DNA of 64,000 nt from WGAB01 sp964406105 (GTDB taxonomy: Bacteria > Hydrothermota > Hydrothermia > WGAB01): NCBI GenBank assembly GCA_964406105.1, contig CAYOQK010000012.1, positions 1-64,000 of the forward strand, written 5' to 3'. The notes beneath the pieces were generated by a model that made no database searches, had not been told where the DNA came from, and saw only the letters and a list, made by a program, of their open reading frames with translations. Every line of letters begins with the position of its first letter. The stretch's first letter is position 1. Below are positions 1 to 7,792 of this stretch, in pieces. The position numbers and the translations under genes are program-made.

Positions 1-284
1 ATCGCCTTGGCAATGAAGAAGCCACCAAGGAACAGGAAGATGTTGGGATCGGCATAGGGCTGGGCCACATCCCGTGCCTTGGCCACACCGAAAAGGGGCA
101 ACACCACCAAGGGCAACAACGAGGTGGCAGGAATAGGGATCGCCTCGGTGATCCACCAAAGGGACATCCAAAGGGCCAGAGCCAACACCACACGGCCGGA
201 GAAGGCCAATCCAGGGATCGGCCATAAGAGCACCAACAGAAAGGCCAAGGGGCCAAGGATCAGTCCCCAACGCTGGTACCGCAT
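1..284 (-). CDS. DASS/SLC13-type sodium:anion symporter, N-terminal part
   Basis: This is the amino end of a membrane transporter that runs off the left edge of the window. The reverse strand reads a hydrophobic N-terminus, then WWITEAIPIPATSLLPLVV and an NIFLFLGGFF segment. Both are typical of the first helices and hairpin of the divalent anion:Na+ symporter family (CitT/SdcS/NaDC relatives), which import di- and tricarboxylates or sulfate. About 95 of an expected 450-500 residues are visible. The ATG at 284 has no clear ribosome site; a GTG five codons upstream (299) has an AGG at a suitable distance and may be the true start. It diverges from the repressor gene at 386. The substrate cannot be inferred from this fragment. 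Confidence 0.75.
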   Translation of the reverse strand, partial: MRYQRWGLILGPLAFLLVLLWPIPGLAFSGRVVLALALWMSLWWITEAIPIPATSLLPLVVLPLFGVAKARDVAQPYADPNIFLFLGGFFIAKA

Positions 285-331
285 ATCCGAAGGATACACC
301 CAAACCTGCCAAAGGGGGAAAAGATTTTGGG

Positions 332-368
332 GTTATAGAGGTTGACAGGGCCCGGTGCGGGCTATGCT
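332..368. promoter_or_regulatory. Divergent promoter region between the DASS transporter and the BlaI-type repressor
   Basis: On the plus strand TTGACA (342-347) is followed after 15 bases by TATGCT (363-368), just upstream of the repressor. On the minus strand TATAAC (332-337) could be the -10 for the transporter, with no good -35. The plus spacer is short, so this is a moderate-confidence reading. The close packing would suit repression of both genes by the BlaI-type protein, which is inference. Confidence 0.4.
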
Positions 369-385
369 CTACGAAGAGGTTAGTA

Positions 386-895
386 ATGATGAGCAAGACA
401 CACAAGAAAGGGCCCCATGCGCCCTCTCCCCGGGGTGAGGTGCTCCGCGTACAACAGCGCGGGGTGGCCAAGTTCCTGGGCGAGTGGGAAGCCCGAGTCA
501 TGGAGATCGTGTGGCACCAGGGAAGAGCCACGGTGCAGGAAGTCCACCAACGCCTCCGCGATCAGGGGTTGACACTGGCCTACACCACGGTGCTCACAGA
601 AATGCAAAACCTGGCGAAAAAAGGACTTCTTCGGAGCCATCGGCAAGGACGACGGAACGTGTACGAGCCCGTGATGAGCCGCGAAGCCTTCCTGGAGGAA
701 CGGATTTCCCGCACAGTCCAAAGCCTACTGCAGGATTTCCCGGACCAGGTATTGGCCCACCTGTTCCCGGAAGGAGAGGTGGACACTGAGGTGAAATCCC
801 TGCTGGAAAAACTCCGCACCACCTACCAGAAAGAAGACCCCCAAACCATGAACGGGTGGGGAAGGGTCGTTGCCGAAGGCCAGGGAACCCCGTAG
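386..895 (+). CDS. BlaI/MecI/CopY-family transcriptional repressor
   Basis: A 169-residue winged-helix regulator of the penicillinase-repressor family. The fold is recognisable from LGEWEARVMEIVW, the TVQEVHQRL helix, the recognition region LAYTTVLTEMQNLAKKGLL and the wing RQGRRNVYEP, followed by a C-terminal dimerisation segment. Members bind inverted repeats as dimers and are often released by proteolysis from a BlaR-type sensor. No BlaR-like membrane sensor is visible here, but the left side of the locus is cut off. The N-terminus carries about 20 extra basic residues before the domain. The start at 386 is chosen because GAGG lies six bases upstream. The end of the gene contains the -10 of the tRNA-Lys promoter. 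The target is unknown. Confidence 0.8.
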   Translation: MMSKTHKKGPHAPSPRGEVLRVQQRGVAKFLGEWEARVMEIVWHQGRATVQEVHQRLRDQGLTLAYTTVLTEMQNLAKKGLLRSHRQGRRNVYEPVMSREAFLEERISRTVQSLLQDFPDQVLAHLFPEGEVDTEVKSLLEKLRTTYQKEDPQTMNGWGRVVAEGQGTP

Positions 896-898
896 AAT
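870..898 (+). promoter_or_regulatory. Promoter of tRNA-Lys
   Basis: TTGCCG (870-875), a 17-base spacer and TAGAAT (893-898) place the start of transcription about five bases before the tRNA. The -10 overlaps the stop codon of the repressor gene. The same architecture precedes the other two tRNAs in the window. Confidence 0.6.
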
Positions 899-911
899 TA
901 AAGGCCCATGT

Positions 912-984
912 GCGCCGCTAGCTCAACTGGTAGAGCAGCGGATTCTTAATCCGCGGGTTCCGGGTTCGAGTCCTGGGCGGCGCA
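912..984 (+). tRNA. tRNA-Lys (anticodon CUU)
   Basis: A complete cloverleaf is visible. The acceptor GCGCCGC (912-918) pairs with GCGGCGC (977-983), with discriminator A at 984. The D arm is GCTC/GAGC, the anticodon stem GCGGA/TCCGC encloses loop TTCTTAA (anticodon CTT), and the T arm contains TTCGAGT. CCA is not encoded. A T-rich stretch and the cupin start codon follow within 11 bases. Confidence 0.95.
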
Positions 985-995
985 CTTTTCTTTTT

Positions 996-1331
996 ATGCG
1001 GAAGATCAACTTTCGTGAAAAGGGTCGGGAACTCCAAAAGGCCTTTTTCCCCGTCCATTTGGCGGAAATCAACGGCACCGCCCTCCGCATCGCCAAAATC
1101 CACGGAGAGTACCGCTGGCACGTACACCCCAATGAGGACGAGTTCTTCATCGTCGTGGAAGGCGAGGTGACGGTGGAAACCAAATTGGATACCGTGGTTT
1201 TGAAAGAATGGGAGGGGCTCTTGGTTCCCAAAGGGCTACCCCATCGCACCCGCGCGGAGATCCCTTCGGTAGTCCTCATCATTGAACCGGTCCAAACCAA
1301 CACCTACGGCGTCTTCGTGGAGGACAAATAG
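996..1331 (+). CDS. Small cupin-domain protein
   Basis: A 111-residue single-domain cupin. Visible metal-site motifs are YRWHVHPNEDEFFIVVEGEV (H-x-H...E of cupin motif 1) and a weaker motif 2 around LVPKGLPHRTRAE. Proteins of this size are usually mannose-6-phosphate-isomerase-like or uncharacterised metal-binding cupins, so the substrate is unknown. The start is only 11 bases after the tRNA-Lys discriminator base, and the sequence between is a T/C run with no ribosome-binding site. The gene therefore appears to be transcribed from the tRNA promoter. Its stop codon abuts the GTG start of the protease gene. Confidence 0.8.
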   Translation: MRKINFREKGRELQKAFFPVHLAEINGTALRIAKIHGEYRWHVHPNEDEFFIVVEGEVTVETKLDTVVLKEWEGLLVPKGLPHRTRAEIPSVVLIIEPVQTNTYGVFVEDK

Positions 1332-3935
1332 GTGGCCCCCTGGCTCCTTTGGCTGCTCCTGCTGGTCCAATCCCCAGGGGAATCCAACCTATGGATGACC
1401 CTGCGGGCTGACCCCACCCGGGACCTTCGGGCTGGCTTGGAGCTGCTGGGGGCTCGGGGACGGGCGGACTCCCGCTGGCTTCGCCTCCAATCCTTCTGGG
1501 TTCCCGCAGCCGTACGTTGGCCGGAAGGTCTCCAAGGCCACCCTGTAGCCCGAGGCCGCTGGCAACTTCCCCAGAACCTGGCTGGCGGTTCGCTGCCCTA
1601 TGGCCTCTCGGGCCGCCAGATCCGGGAGATTCGGCTGGACCGCGTTCACGATCAGGGTTTCCTGGGTTCCGGCATCGTGATCGGCGTGTTAGACACCGGG
1701 TTTGATTCCACCCATCCTGCCCTTCGGTGGCTCTTCCAAGAGGGCCGCATCGTAGCCCGGCACGACTTCAACTCCGGCGACCACCTGTATTGGGGTCACC
1801 AGCCTTTACCCCAACCCTACCACTCACAGGTCCGGATTTACATCAACAGCTTCGCTGTGGCACCTGGGGCCATCGTGTGGAGCGTAGCTCCCCGCGACTC
1901 CTTGGCTGGTTTGAACACAGGTCGCTGGCGACTTTGGTTAAGCCGAGTGGAAGAAGGGGGAATTCCCCACTTTTCACCCCCCGAACGCATAGACCCCGGT
2001 CCATGGGCTCTGCAGCCGGCCGTGGCCCAACGCTCAGATGGTACCCTCCTCATCGCCTTCCAAGGGGGGATGCCCAACCCGGAGATCCTCTTCGGTCGTT
2101 ACGGCGCAGAGGGCTGGGTTCAAGGTCCTGAACCGCTGTCGCAGGATCCCACACCCTCCCTATCTCCGGGTATCGTTCTCCTGAACGATACCCTGGTGCG
2201 GGTGTACTGGTTGGATCCCCAACAGGGGGTCCTACGGCGCACGTCTTCCGATGGGGGCCGAACCTTTGGCCCTGTGGACACCCTCTTCGTCTTTTCCCCG
2301 CCCCTGACGATCCCTGAACCTCTGCGGGTGAAACACGCGCAAGCCGGTGCCCTCCTGACCTTCACCGACGCAGAGGGCCAAGTGTGGCTTCTGGAGGATG
2401 CCGACACTCTACGCGCTTGGAATCTGGGCCCAGGCCATCAACCGGACGTGGCCTGGGATTCCTCGGCAGACCGCATTCTGGTGGCCTTCCTGCAGGATAC
2501 CCTGCTGTGGTCTGGCACCCTTCGCCAAGGAGACCCCACCTTGGCCTCGGTGACCCTCCGCCCCTTTGCCCGAATGCCACGGTTGTACCTCCAGGCAGGA
2601 GAAAACTGGCGGGTGGCGGTATCCACGGGGGGCTACCTGGTGGCGTTCCCTGCTTTGGACCCCTCTGCCGCTCCGCCGGATACCCTAAGCGGATACGGGG
2701 CGGATCGCTCGGAGCCTGGCTTTGGGGCCTTGGTGTACCGCCGAAGAGGCGATTCGGACGTGCAACCCGAGGGTATGGTGCCCCACTTCAGTGGAGGAGC
2801 CAACTACCACGGCACCAAAGTGCTTTCGGTGCTTGGAGGTTACGACGCAGCCAATGACATGGTGGGTGCAGCCCTCGGGGCCTCCTTCGTGCTGGTCAAT
2901 ACCGAGGTTGCCGCCCTGGATGGCCAGTTCATGGAAAACGTGCTGGAAGAAGACTTTTGGGTGGAAGGTTTGGAATTCGCCGTGGCCCACGGTGCCCGCA
3001 TCATCAACAGTTCCCTGGGTTATCGGGATTGGTACACGGACGCAGACCTCAACGGTGAAACCCCGATCAGCTCCCGGGCGGCCTCTCAAGCCTTGAACCA
3101 CAACGTATTGGTGGTTACCGCCGTGGGAAACCAGGTGCACGACCAGGGCCGATTCGCGGACCCCGTAGTTGGAGACACCTCCCTGGTGGCACCAGCCGAC
3201 GCCCGAGGAGTGATCTCCGTCGGGGCCTATGAACGTGATTCCGTGTCCGGAAACCTGTTGCCCCTCTCGCTTTTCGGCCCCACGGCGGACGGGCGCATCA
3301 AGCCCGAAGTGGTAGCCCCCTATTACGTGCGGTGTGGAGGGCTCTCTACGCCCCAGGGCGACACCCTGCCCTTCTATTACTTCACCTGCGGCGGCACCTC
3401 CTTTGGCACCGCCCTGGTGTCGGGAGCGTTGGCCTGCATCTGGGAAGCCCATCCCTCTTGGACCGCTGCAAAACTCCGGTCGGTGGTGTTGGCCACGGCC
3501 CAGCCCGTAACGGATATCCCCGGCTATCCCCCAGCCCCGGATTCCAATAACATCACCGGCTACGGCCTGCTGGACGCTTACGCCGCCTTGGTCTACGAGC
3601 CTGTGGAGGAACCCACGGCTCAAGGCGATGCTCTGCTCCCGCCCTATCCGAACCCTGTGAACTTCGCCCAAGGCGAAGTGCTCTACATTCCTTACCTACT
3701 GGTCCACAACACCTACCGCCAGGTGACCATCTACAGTTTGAACGGCCGAAAGGTCTTTGACTCCGGCATTGAGGACCAACCGGTGGGCCGTTATCACAGC
3801 GGCTCCGGTGGATACCCCGAGGTGGTGTGGGACGGCCGGGATCTTTCTGGGCACCCCGTGCCCCCTGGCCTGTACGTGGTGGTTCTCCGTACCGGTTTTC
3901 AAACCTCTATCCGCAGGGTGGCGGTGGTGCAATAA
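1332..3935 (+). CDS. Secreted S8 (subtilisin-like) serine protease with Por/T9SS C-terminal domain
   Basis: An 867-residue exported protease. A hydrophobic signal-like N-terminus (PWLLWLLLLV) precedes the catalytic domain. The triad residues are Asp121 in VLDTGFDSTHP, His493 in NYHGTKVLS and Ser690 in GGTSFGTALVSGA. About 370 residues separate Asp from His, where canonical subtilisins have a few dozen. The insertion includes a BNR-like RTSSDGGRTFG motif, suggesting a beta-propeller-like module. The last 90 residues (PYPNPVN ... PPGLYVVVLRTG) match the FlgD-like/type IX sorting domain. The GTG start directly follows the cupin stop. It probably degrades extracellular protein; its substrate is unknown. 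Confidence 0.9.
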   Translation: MAPWLLWLLLLVQSPGESNLWMTLRADPTRDLRAGLELLGARGRADSRWLRLQSFWVPAAVRWPEGLQGHPVARGRWQLPQNLAGGSLPYGLSGRQIREIRLDRVHDQGFLGSGIVIGVLDTGFDSTHPALRWLFQEGRIVARHDFNSGDHLYWGHQPLPQPYHSQVRIYINSFAVAPGAIVWSVAPRDSLAGLNTGRWRLWLSRVEEGGIPHFSPPERIDPGPWALQPAVAQRSDGTLLIAFQGGMPNPEILFGRYGAEGWVQGPEPLSQDPTPSLSPGIVLLNDTLVRVYWLDPQQGVLRRTSSDGGRTFGPVDTLFVFSPPLTIPEPLRVKHAQAGALLTFTDAEGQVWLLEDADTLRAWNLGPGHQPDVAWDSSADRILVAFLQDTLLWSGTLRQGDPTLASVTLRPFARMPRLYLQAGENWRVAVSTGGYLVAFPALDPSAAPPDTLSGYGADRSEPGFGALVYRRRGDSDVQPEGMVPHFSGGANYHGTKVLSVLGGYDAANDMVGAALGASFVLVNTEVAALDGQFMENVLEEDFWVEGLEFAVAHGARIINSSLGYRDWYTDADLNGETPISSRAASQALNHNVLVVTAVGNQVHDQGRFADPVVGDTSLVAPADARGVISVGAYERDSVSGNLLPLSLFGPTADGRIKPEVVAPYYVRCGGLSTPQGDTLPFYYFTCGGTSFGTALVSGALACIWEAHPSWTAAKLRSVVLATAQPVTDIPGYPPAPDSNNITGYGLLDAYAALVYEPVEEPTAQGDALLPPYPNPVNFAQGEVLYIPYLLVHNTYRQVTIYSLNGRKVFDSGIEDQPVGRYHSGSGGYPEVVWDGRDLSGHPVPPGLYVVVLRTGFQTSIRRVAVVQ

Positions 3936-3946
3936 CGGCCGAATCC

Positions 3947-5149
3947 ATGGGCGTACGAGGTTGGTCTGTACGCGATCCCTTAATGGCCTTTCTCCAGTGG
4001 GAGGCGGCAGGGGGCGTGGCTTTGATGGGAGCCACAGCGCTGGCCCTGCTCCTTGCCAACTCGCCTCTGCGCTCCCTTTATGAAGCCTGGCTCAGCTTCC
4101 CCTTGGGAGTCCAGGCAGGCCCCTGGAAGATCCACAAACCCCTGCTTCTGTGGATCAACGACGGACTGATGGCGGTGTTCTTCTTCTTGGTGGGCTTGGA
4201 ACTCAAACGCGAGATCCTGGAAGGACACCTGGCCTCATGGAAACGGGTGATCCTACCAGCCATCGCGGCTCTGGGTGGAATGCTGATACCTGCCCTGATC
4301 TATGGGATCCTGAACCGGCAGGATCCGGTGGCCCTGCGGGGCTGGGCCATTCCCACCGCAACAGACATCGCCTTTGCCCTGGGTGTACTCTCCTTGCTGG
4401 GCTCTCGGATCCCTCCCGCCTTAAAGGTGTTTTTGTTGAGCGTTGCCATCTTTGACGATCTGGGCGCCATCGTGATCATCGCCCTTTTCTACACCGCTCA
4501 CCTCTCCATGGGTTCCCTGGTGGTGGCCGGTGGCCTTCTCGGGGGGCTGGCGATCCTGAACCGCCGGGGCGTGCGTCGGTTTGGACCGTACTTGGCCCTG
4601 GGCCTTCCCCTGTGGGTCGCGGTCCTGAAGTCGGGGGTTCATGCCACCCTGGCGGGCGTGCTTCTGGCCCTTTTCATCCCCCGGGGCGGGTCTCCCTCAC
4701 TGTTACATCACTTGGAACACAGGCTCCACCCCTGGGTGGCCTTTGGGGTGTTGCCCCTCTTTGCGTTGGCAAATGCGGGCGTTCCCCTTTTGGGTCTGGA
4801 TCTCTCCCGGGTTTTCCATCCAGTGCCCTTGGGCATCGCCCTGGGGCTCCTCGTAGGGAAACCGGTGGGCATCTTCGGGTTCTCCCTCCTGGCGGTACGG
4901 CTTCGGCTCGCTTCCCTGCCCCCTGGGTTTTCTTGGCGCCACCTCTACGGCGCAGCCCTTCTCTGTGGCATCGGGTTCACCATGAGCCTGTTCATCGCTT
5001 CCCTGGCCTTTGAGCAAGGGTATGCGGCTTATTACGGATTGGATCGGCTGGGCATCCTGGCCGGGTCCTTGGTTTCCGGAGTTTTGGGCCTCCTTTGGCT
5101 CCGTTGGGCTGTGGCTCCTGCGGTGGCCAATGAAAGCCCGTACACTTGA
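3947..5149 (+). CDS. nhaA: Na+/H+ antiporter NhaA
   Basis: A 400-residue inner-membrane electroneutrality and sodium-export protein that exchanges internal Na+ for external protons. Family landmarks are NDGLMAVFFFLVGLELKREI, the unwound-helix motif ATDIAFALGVLSLLG, the paired acidic residues in VAIFDDLGAIVIIALFY (equivalent to the Asp163/Asp164 transport site) and the C-terminal GIGFTMSLFIASLAF. The length is close to the E. coli protein. The ATG at 3947 gives a slightly long N-terminus; ATG 3983 (MAFLQW) is an alternative. It sits 11 bases after the protease gene and seven bases before a second cation-coupled carrier. Confidence 0.93.
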   Translation: MGVRGWSVRDPLMAFLQWEAAGGVALMGATALALLLANSPLRSLYEAWLSFPLGVQAGPWKIHKPLLLWINDGLMAVFFFLVGLELKREILEGHLASWKRVILPAIAALGGMLIPALIYGILNRQDPVALRGWAIPTATDIAFALGVLSLLGSRIPPALKVFLLSVAIFDDLGAIVIIALFYTAHLSMGSLVVAGGLLGGLAILNRRGVRRFGPYLALGLPLWVAVLKSGVHATLAGVLLALFIPRGGSPSLLHHLEHRLHPWVAFGVLPLFALANAGVPLLGLDLSRVFHPVPLGIALGLLVGKPVGIFGFSLLAVRLRLASLPPGFSWRHLYGAALLCGIGFTMSLFIASLAFEQGYAAYYGLDRLGILAGSLVSGVLGLLWLRWAVAPAVANESPYT

Positions 5150-5155
5150 GGATCT

Positions 5156-6367
5156 ATGGGCAAACGGCTCACCCTCTGGATCGGGATCGGCGTGGTCGCA
5201 GGGTTTCTGTACGGTGCCCTGTGGCCCAACTTCGTAGCCCCCCTGGATTTCTTCGGCGAACTGTTTTTGGCCCTTTTGAAGATGATTGTGGTACCCCTGG
5301 TGGCGGTGTCTGTGTTCCTGGGGGTCGCCTCGTTGGAGAGCCTGCGTCGGCTCCGGGACCTGGGCATCAAAACCTTTCTTTATTACCTGGGCACCACCTC
5401 ATTGGCCGTGCTCACGGGCCTGGTGCTGGTCAATGTGATCCGGCCCGGCGTAGGTGTTGCTTTAGCGCCGGCGGGAACTCCTACACCTCTGCCCCAGGCC
5501 GAGGGCTTGGGCCTCCGGGACTTCTTCCTGCGGCTGATCCCCACAAACCCCATCCAGAGCCTGGCACAGGGTGACATCTTGCCCATTATCGTGTTCTCCC
5601 TGCTATTGGGGGCGGCGGTGATCCCGGTACGAGACCGAGAGCCGGTGGTCCGTGTCTTCCGGGGATTAAACGACGCCATCCTTACCCTCACGGGTTGGAT
5701 CATGTGGTTGGCCCCAGTGGGGGTTATGGGTCTTGTGGCTGCTGTGGTGGCCGAGAAGGGGTTGGCTGTCCTGTTGCCCATTTTCAAGTACGCTGCAACG
5801 GTGGTGCTGGGCCTCTTGATCCACTCCCTGATCACTCTGCCGCTGATGCTGGCGATCCTGGGCCATCAATCGGCTCTGTGGCTGTTTCATCGGGTTAAAG
5901 GAGCGTTGGCGGTGGCTTTTTCCACGGCCTCCAGTTCAGCCACCCTACCGGTAACCTTGGAGGCCATGGAAACCGAGGCCCGGGTGCGTCCCGAGGTGGC
6001 AGGCTTCGTGTTGCCCTTAGGGGCCACCGTCAACATGGATGGCACCGCCCTTTATGAGGCCGTGGCCGCCCTGTTCATTGCCCAGGCCTATGGTATTCCC
6101 TTGTCCCTTCCGGCCCAGGCGGTGGTGTTCCTCACGGCCACATTGGCGGCCATTGGCGCCGCAGGCATCCCCAGCGCGGGCCTTGTCACCATGACCATCG
6201 TGTTGAAGGCTGTGGGGCTGCCCTTGGAGGGCATTGGACTGATCCTGGCTGTGGACCGGTTTCTGGACATGCTCCGCACCACCGTGAACGTGTGGGGCGA
6301 TTGCATTGGTGCCGCCCTGGTGGATCGGTGGGTCCGTCGGCAAGAGAACAGGCTGGCGCCATCTTGA
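5156..6367 (+). CDS. Dicarboxylate/amino acid:cation symporter (DAACS; GltP/DctA family)
   Basis: A 403-residue inner-membrane symporter coupling uptake of acidic amino acids or dicarboxylates to Na+ or H+. Diagnostic elements are the hairpin motif AFSTASSSATLPVTLEAME, the GATVNMDGTALYEAVAALF helix-7 motif (NMDGT), and AIGAAGIPSAGLVTM of the second hairpin. The C-terminal VDRFLDMLRTTVNVWGD contains the Asp and Arg/Thr residues that bind the substrate alpha groups. The neighbouring NhaA would help maintain the sodium gradient. The substrate (glutamate, aspartate or C4 acids) cannot be decided from the sequence. The stop codon overlaps the -35 of the tRNA-Pro promoter. Confidence 0.93.
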   Translation: MGKRLTLWIGIGVVAGFLYGALWPNFVAPLDFFGELFLALLKMIVVPLVAVSVFLGVASLESLRRLRDLGIKTFLYYLGTTSLAVLTGLVLVNVIRPGVGVALAPAGTPTPLPQAEGLGLRDFFLRLIPTNPIQSLAQGDILPIIVFSLLLGAAVIPVRDREPVVRVFRGLNDAILTLTGWIMWLAPVGVMGLVAAVVAEKGLAVLLPIFKYAATVVLGLLIHSLITLPLMLAILGHQSALWLFHRVKGALAVAFSTASSSATLPVTLEAMETEARVRPEVAGFVLPLGATVNMDGTALYEAVAALFIAQAYGIPLSLPAQAVVFLTATLAAIGAAGIPSAGLVTMTIVLKAVGLPLEGIGLILAVDRFLDMLRTTVNVWGDCIGAALVDRWVRRQENRLAPS

Positions 6368-6392
6368 CCCTGGTCCGGGGAAAACCTATAAT
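6364..6392 (+). promoter_or_regulatory. Promoter of tRNA-Pro
   Basis: TTGACC (6364-6369), a 17-base spacer and a perfect TATAAT (6387-6392) end 11 bases before the tRNA. It is one of the best sigma-70-type promoters in the window. Confidence 0.8.
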
Positions 6393-6403
6393 TTCCTGCA
6401 AGT

Positions 6404-6478
6404 CGGGGCGTAGCGCAGTCCGGTTAGCGCACCAGCATGGGGGGCTGGGGGTCGGTGGTTCAAATCCACTCGCCCCGA
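6404..6478 (+). tRNA. tRNA-Pro (anticodon GGG)
   Basis: The acceptor CGGGGCG (6404-6410) pairs with CGCCCCG (6471-6477), and the discriminator is A6478. The D stem is GCGC/GCGC. The anticodon stem CCAGC/GCTGG holds loop ATGGGGG (anticodon GGG). The T loop is TTCAAAT. CCA is not encoded. A lipoprotein gene starts nine bases after the discriminator. Confidence 0.95.
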
Positions 6479-6487
6479 CTTTTTCCT

Positions 6488-7792
6488 ATGAAATCAACGC
6501 ACTTCCAAGGCTTTGTGGTCCTGGCACTCGCCGCTCTCCTGGGCCTTTCCTGTAATACGCAACCCTCTTCCCGTCAGGTGATCTTTTGGAACTCCATGGG
6601 CGGCCCTTTGGGCGATGTGCTGGACTCCATCATCACCCTATACAACCAACAGGCAGATCTGCCCGTGGTGTCGGTGAACATGGGGAGCTACGGCACCCTC
6701 TCACAGAAACTCATGGGTGCTGTGGCCTCCAACAAACCCCCCGTACTGGCCCAAGTGTACGAGTCCTGGACCTCCGAACTGCTGGAAAACGGAAAAATTG
6801 AGCCCTTTGAGTCCTTCTTGGGGTACTTTGAAGACTCTGTCTTGGCAGACGTGTGGCCCGTGCTCATAGAAGACAACAGGTTTGACGACCAACTGGTCAC
6901 TTTTCCCTTCAACAAAAGCGTGCCCGTGTTCTACTACAACCGTGACCTGTTCCGGGCCCACGGCATTGACTCCTTCCCCCGCACCTGGGACGAGTTTCGC
7001 CGGGTGGCCAAACAACTCACCCTGGATACCGACGGCGACGGCAACGTTGACATCTACGGCACCGCCTTTCCGGTGAGCGTGTGGTGGTTCCTCACCATGC
7101 TGTACCAGAAGGGTGGCCGAGTGATCCGCGGCGACTCCATCGTTCTGGACTCCCCGGAGGCCCGAGAGGTGCTGCAATACATGGTGGACCTCATCTACAA
7201 GGATTCCTGCGCCTACTTAACCACTGGGTACCGCCATCAAAACGACTTTGCCACCGGTCGTGTGGCCATGATCTGGGGCACCATCGTGTCCTATGCCTTC
7301 ATGAAAGAAGCCATCCAGTTTGATTTGGGGGTGGCCCCGGTGCCCAGCTTCGGCGACCCGCTGGTGGTGGTCTCCGGCACCAACGTAGCCATTTTTAAAG
7401 GTGTTACCCGAGAACAACAGGAGGGCGCCGCTCGGTTTGTGCGGTTCTTCCTGAAGCCCGAGATCCAGGCCCTGTGGTCCGCCGGCACTGGGTACATCCC
7501 CCTACGTCGCAGCGCCCTGAATCAGCCCCTGCTCCGGGACTTCCTGGCCCAGGTGCCAGGCATGCGGGAGGGGATGCTCCAACTGGAACACGCCACCTTT
7601 GAACCCCGGGATCCCATCTGGTTCACGGGCCGGCGGTACCTGTCCACCGAGGGGCTGGAGCCCGCCCTGCGAGGGGTGCTATCCGTAGATCAGGCCATCC
7701 GTCGGGCGCAACGATTGCTTCAAACCGAGATGAACCGCCGGAAGCGTCTGGAGCGGTCGCTGCGCCACCGTACCTCTGCCGCCGCTTCATGA
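6488..7792 (+). CDS. Extracellular solute-binding lipoprotein (ABC family 1, sugar-type)
   Basis: A 434-residue periplasmic binding lipoprotein. The signal peptide ends in the lipobox LGLSC (Cys22). The rest resembles the UgpB/MalE-like family 1 binding proteins: an FWNSMGGPLGDVLDSIITLYN opening, the NKSVPVFYYNRDLF hinge segment, and the TWDEFRRVAKQLT and GRVAMIWGT motifs. Such proteins deliver sugars or glycerol-3-phosphate to ABC permeases, but no permease or ATPase is adjacent. There is no ribosome site before ATG 6488, which follows tRNA-Pro by nine bases. The stop overlaps the next start (ATGA). Confidence 0.87.
   Translation: MKSTHFQGFVVLALAALLGLSCNTQPSSRQVIFWNSMGGPLGDVLDSIITLYNQQADLPVVSVNMGSYGTLSQKLMGAVASNKPPVLAQVYESWTSELLENGKIEPFESFLGYFEDSVLADVWPVLIEDNRFDDQLVTFPFNKSVPVFYYNRDLFRAHGIDSFPRTWDEFRRVAKQLTLDTDGDGNVDIYGTAFPVSVWWFLTMLYQKGGRVIRGDSIVLDSPEAREVLQYMVDLIYKDSCAYLTTGYRHQNDFATGRVAMIWGTIVSYAFMKEAIQFDLGVAPVPSFGDPLVVVSGTNVAIFKGVTREQQEGAARFVRFFLKPEIQALWSAGTGYIPLRRSALNQPLLRDFLAQVPGMREGMLQLEHATFEPRDPIWFTGRRYLSTEGLEPALRGVLSVDQAIRRAQRLLQTEMNRRKRLERSLRHRTSAAAS

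Noticed and set aside
79..345. Short plus-strand ORF at the left edge
   Set aside because: The opposite strand encodes a recognisable DASS transporter N-terminus over the same bases.
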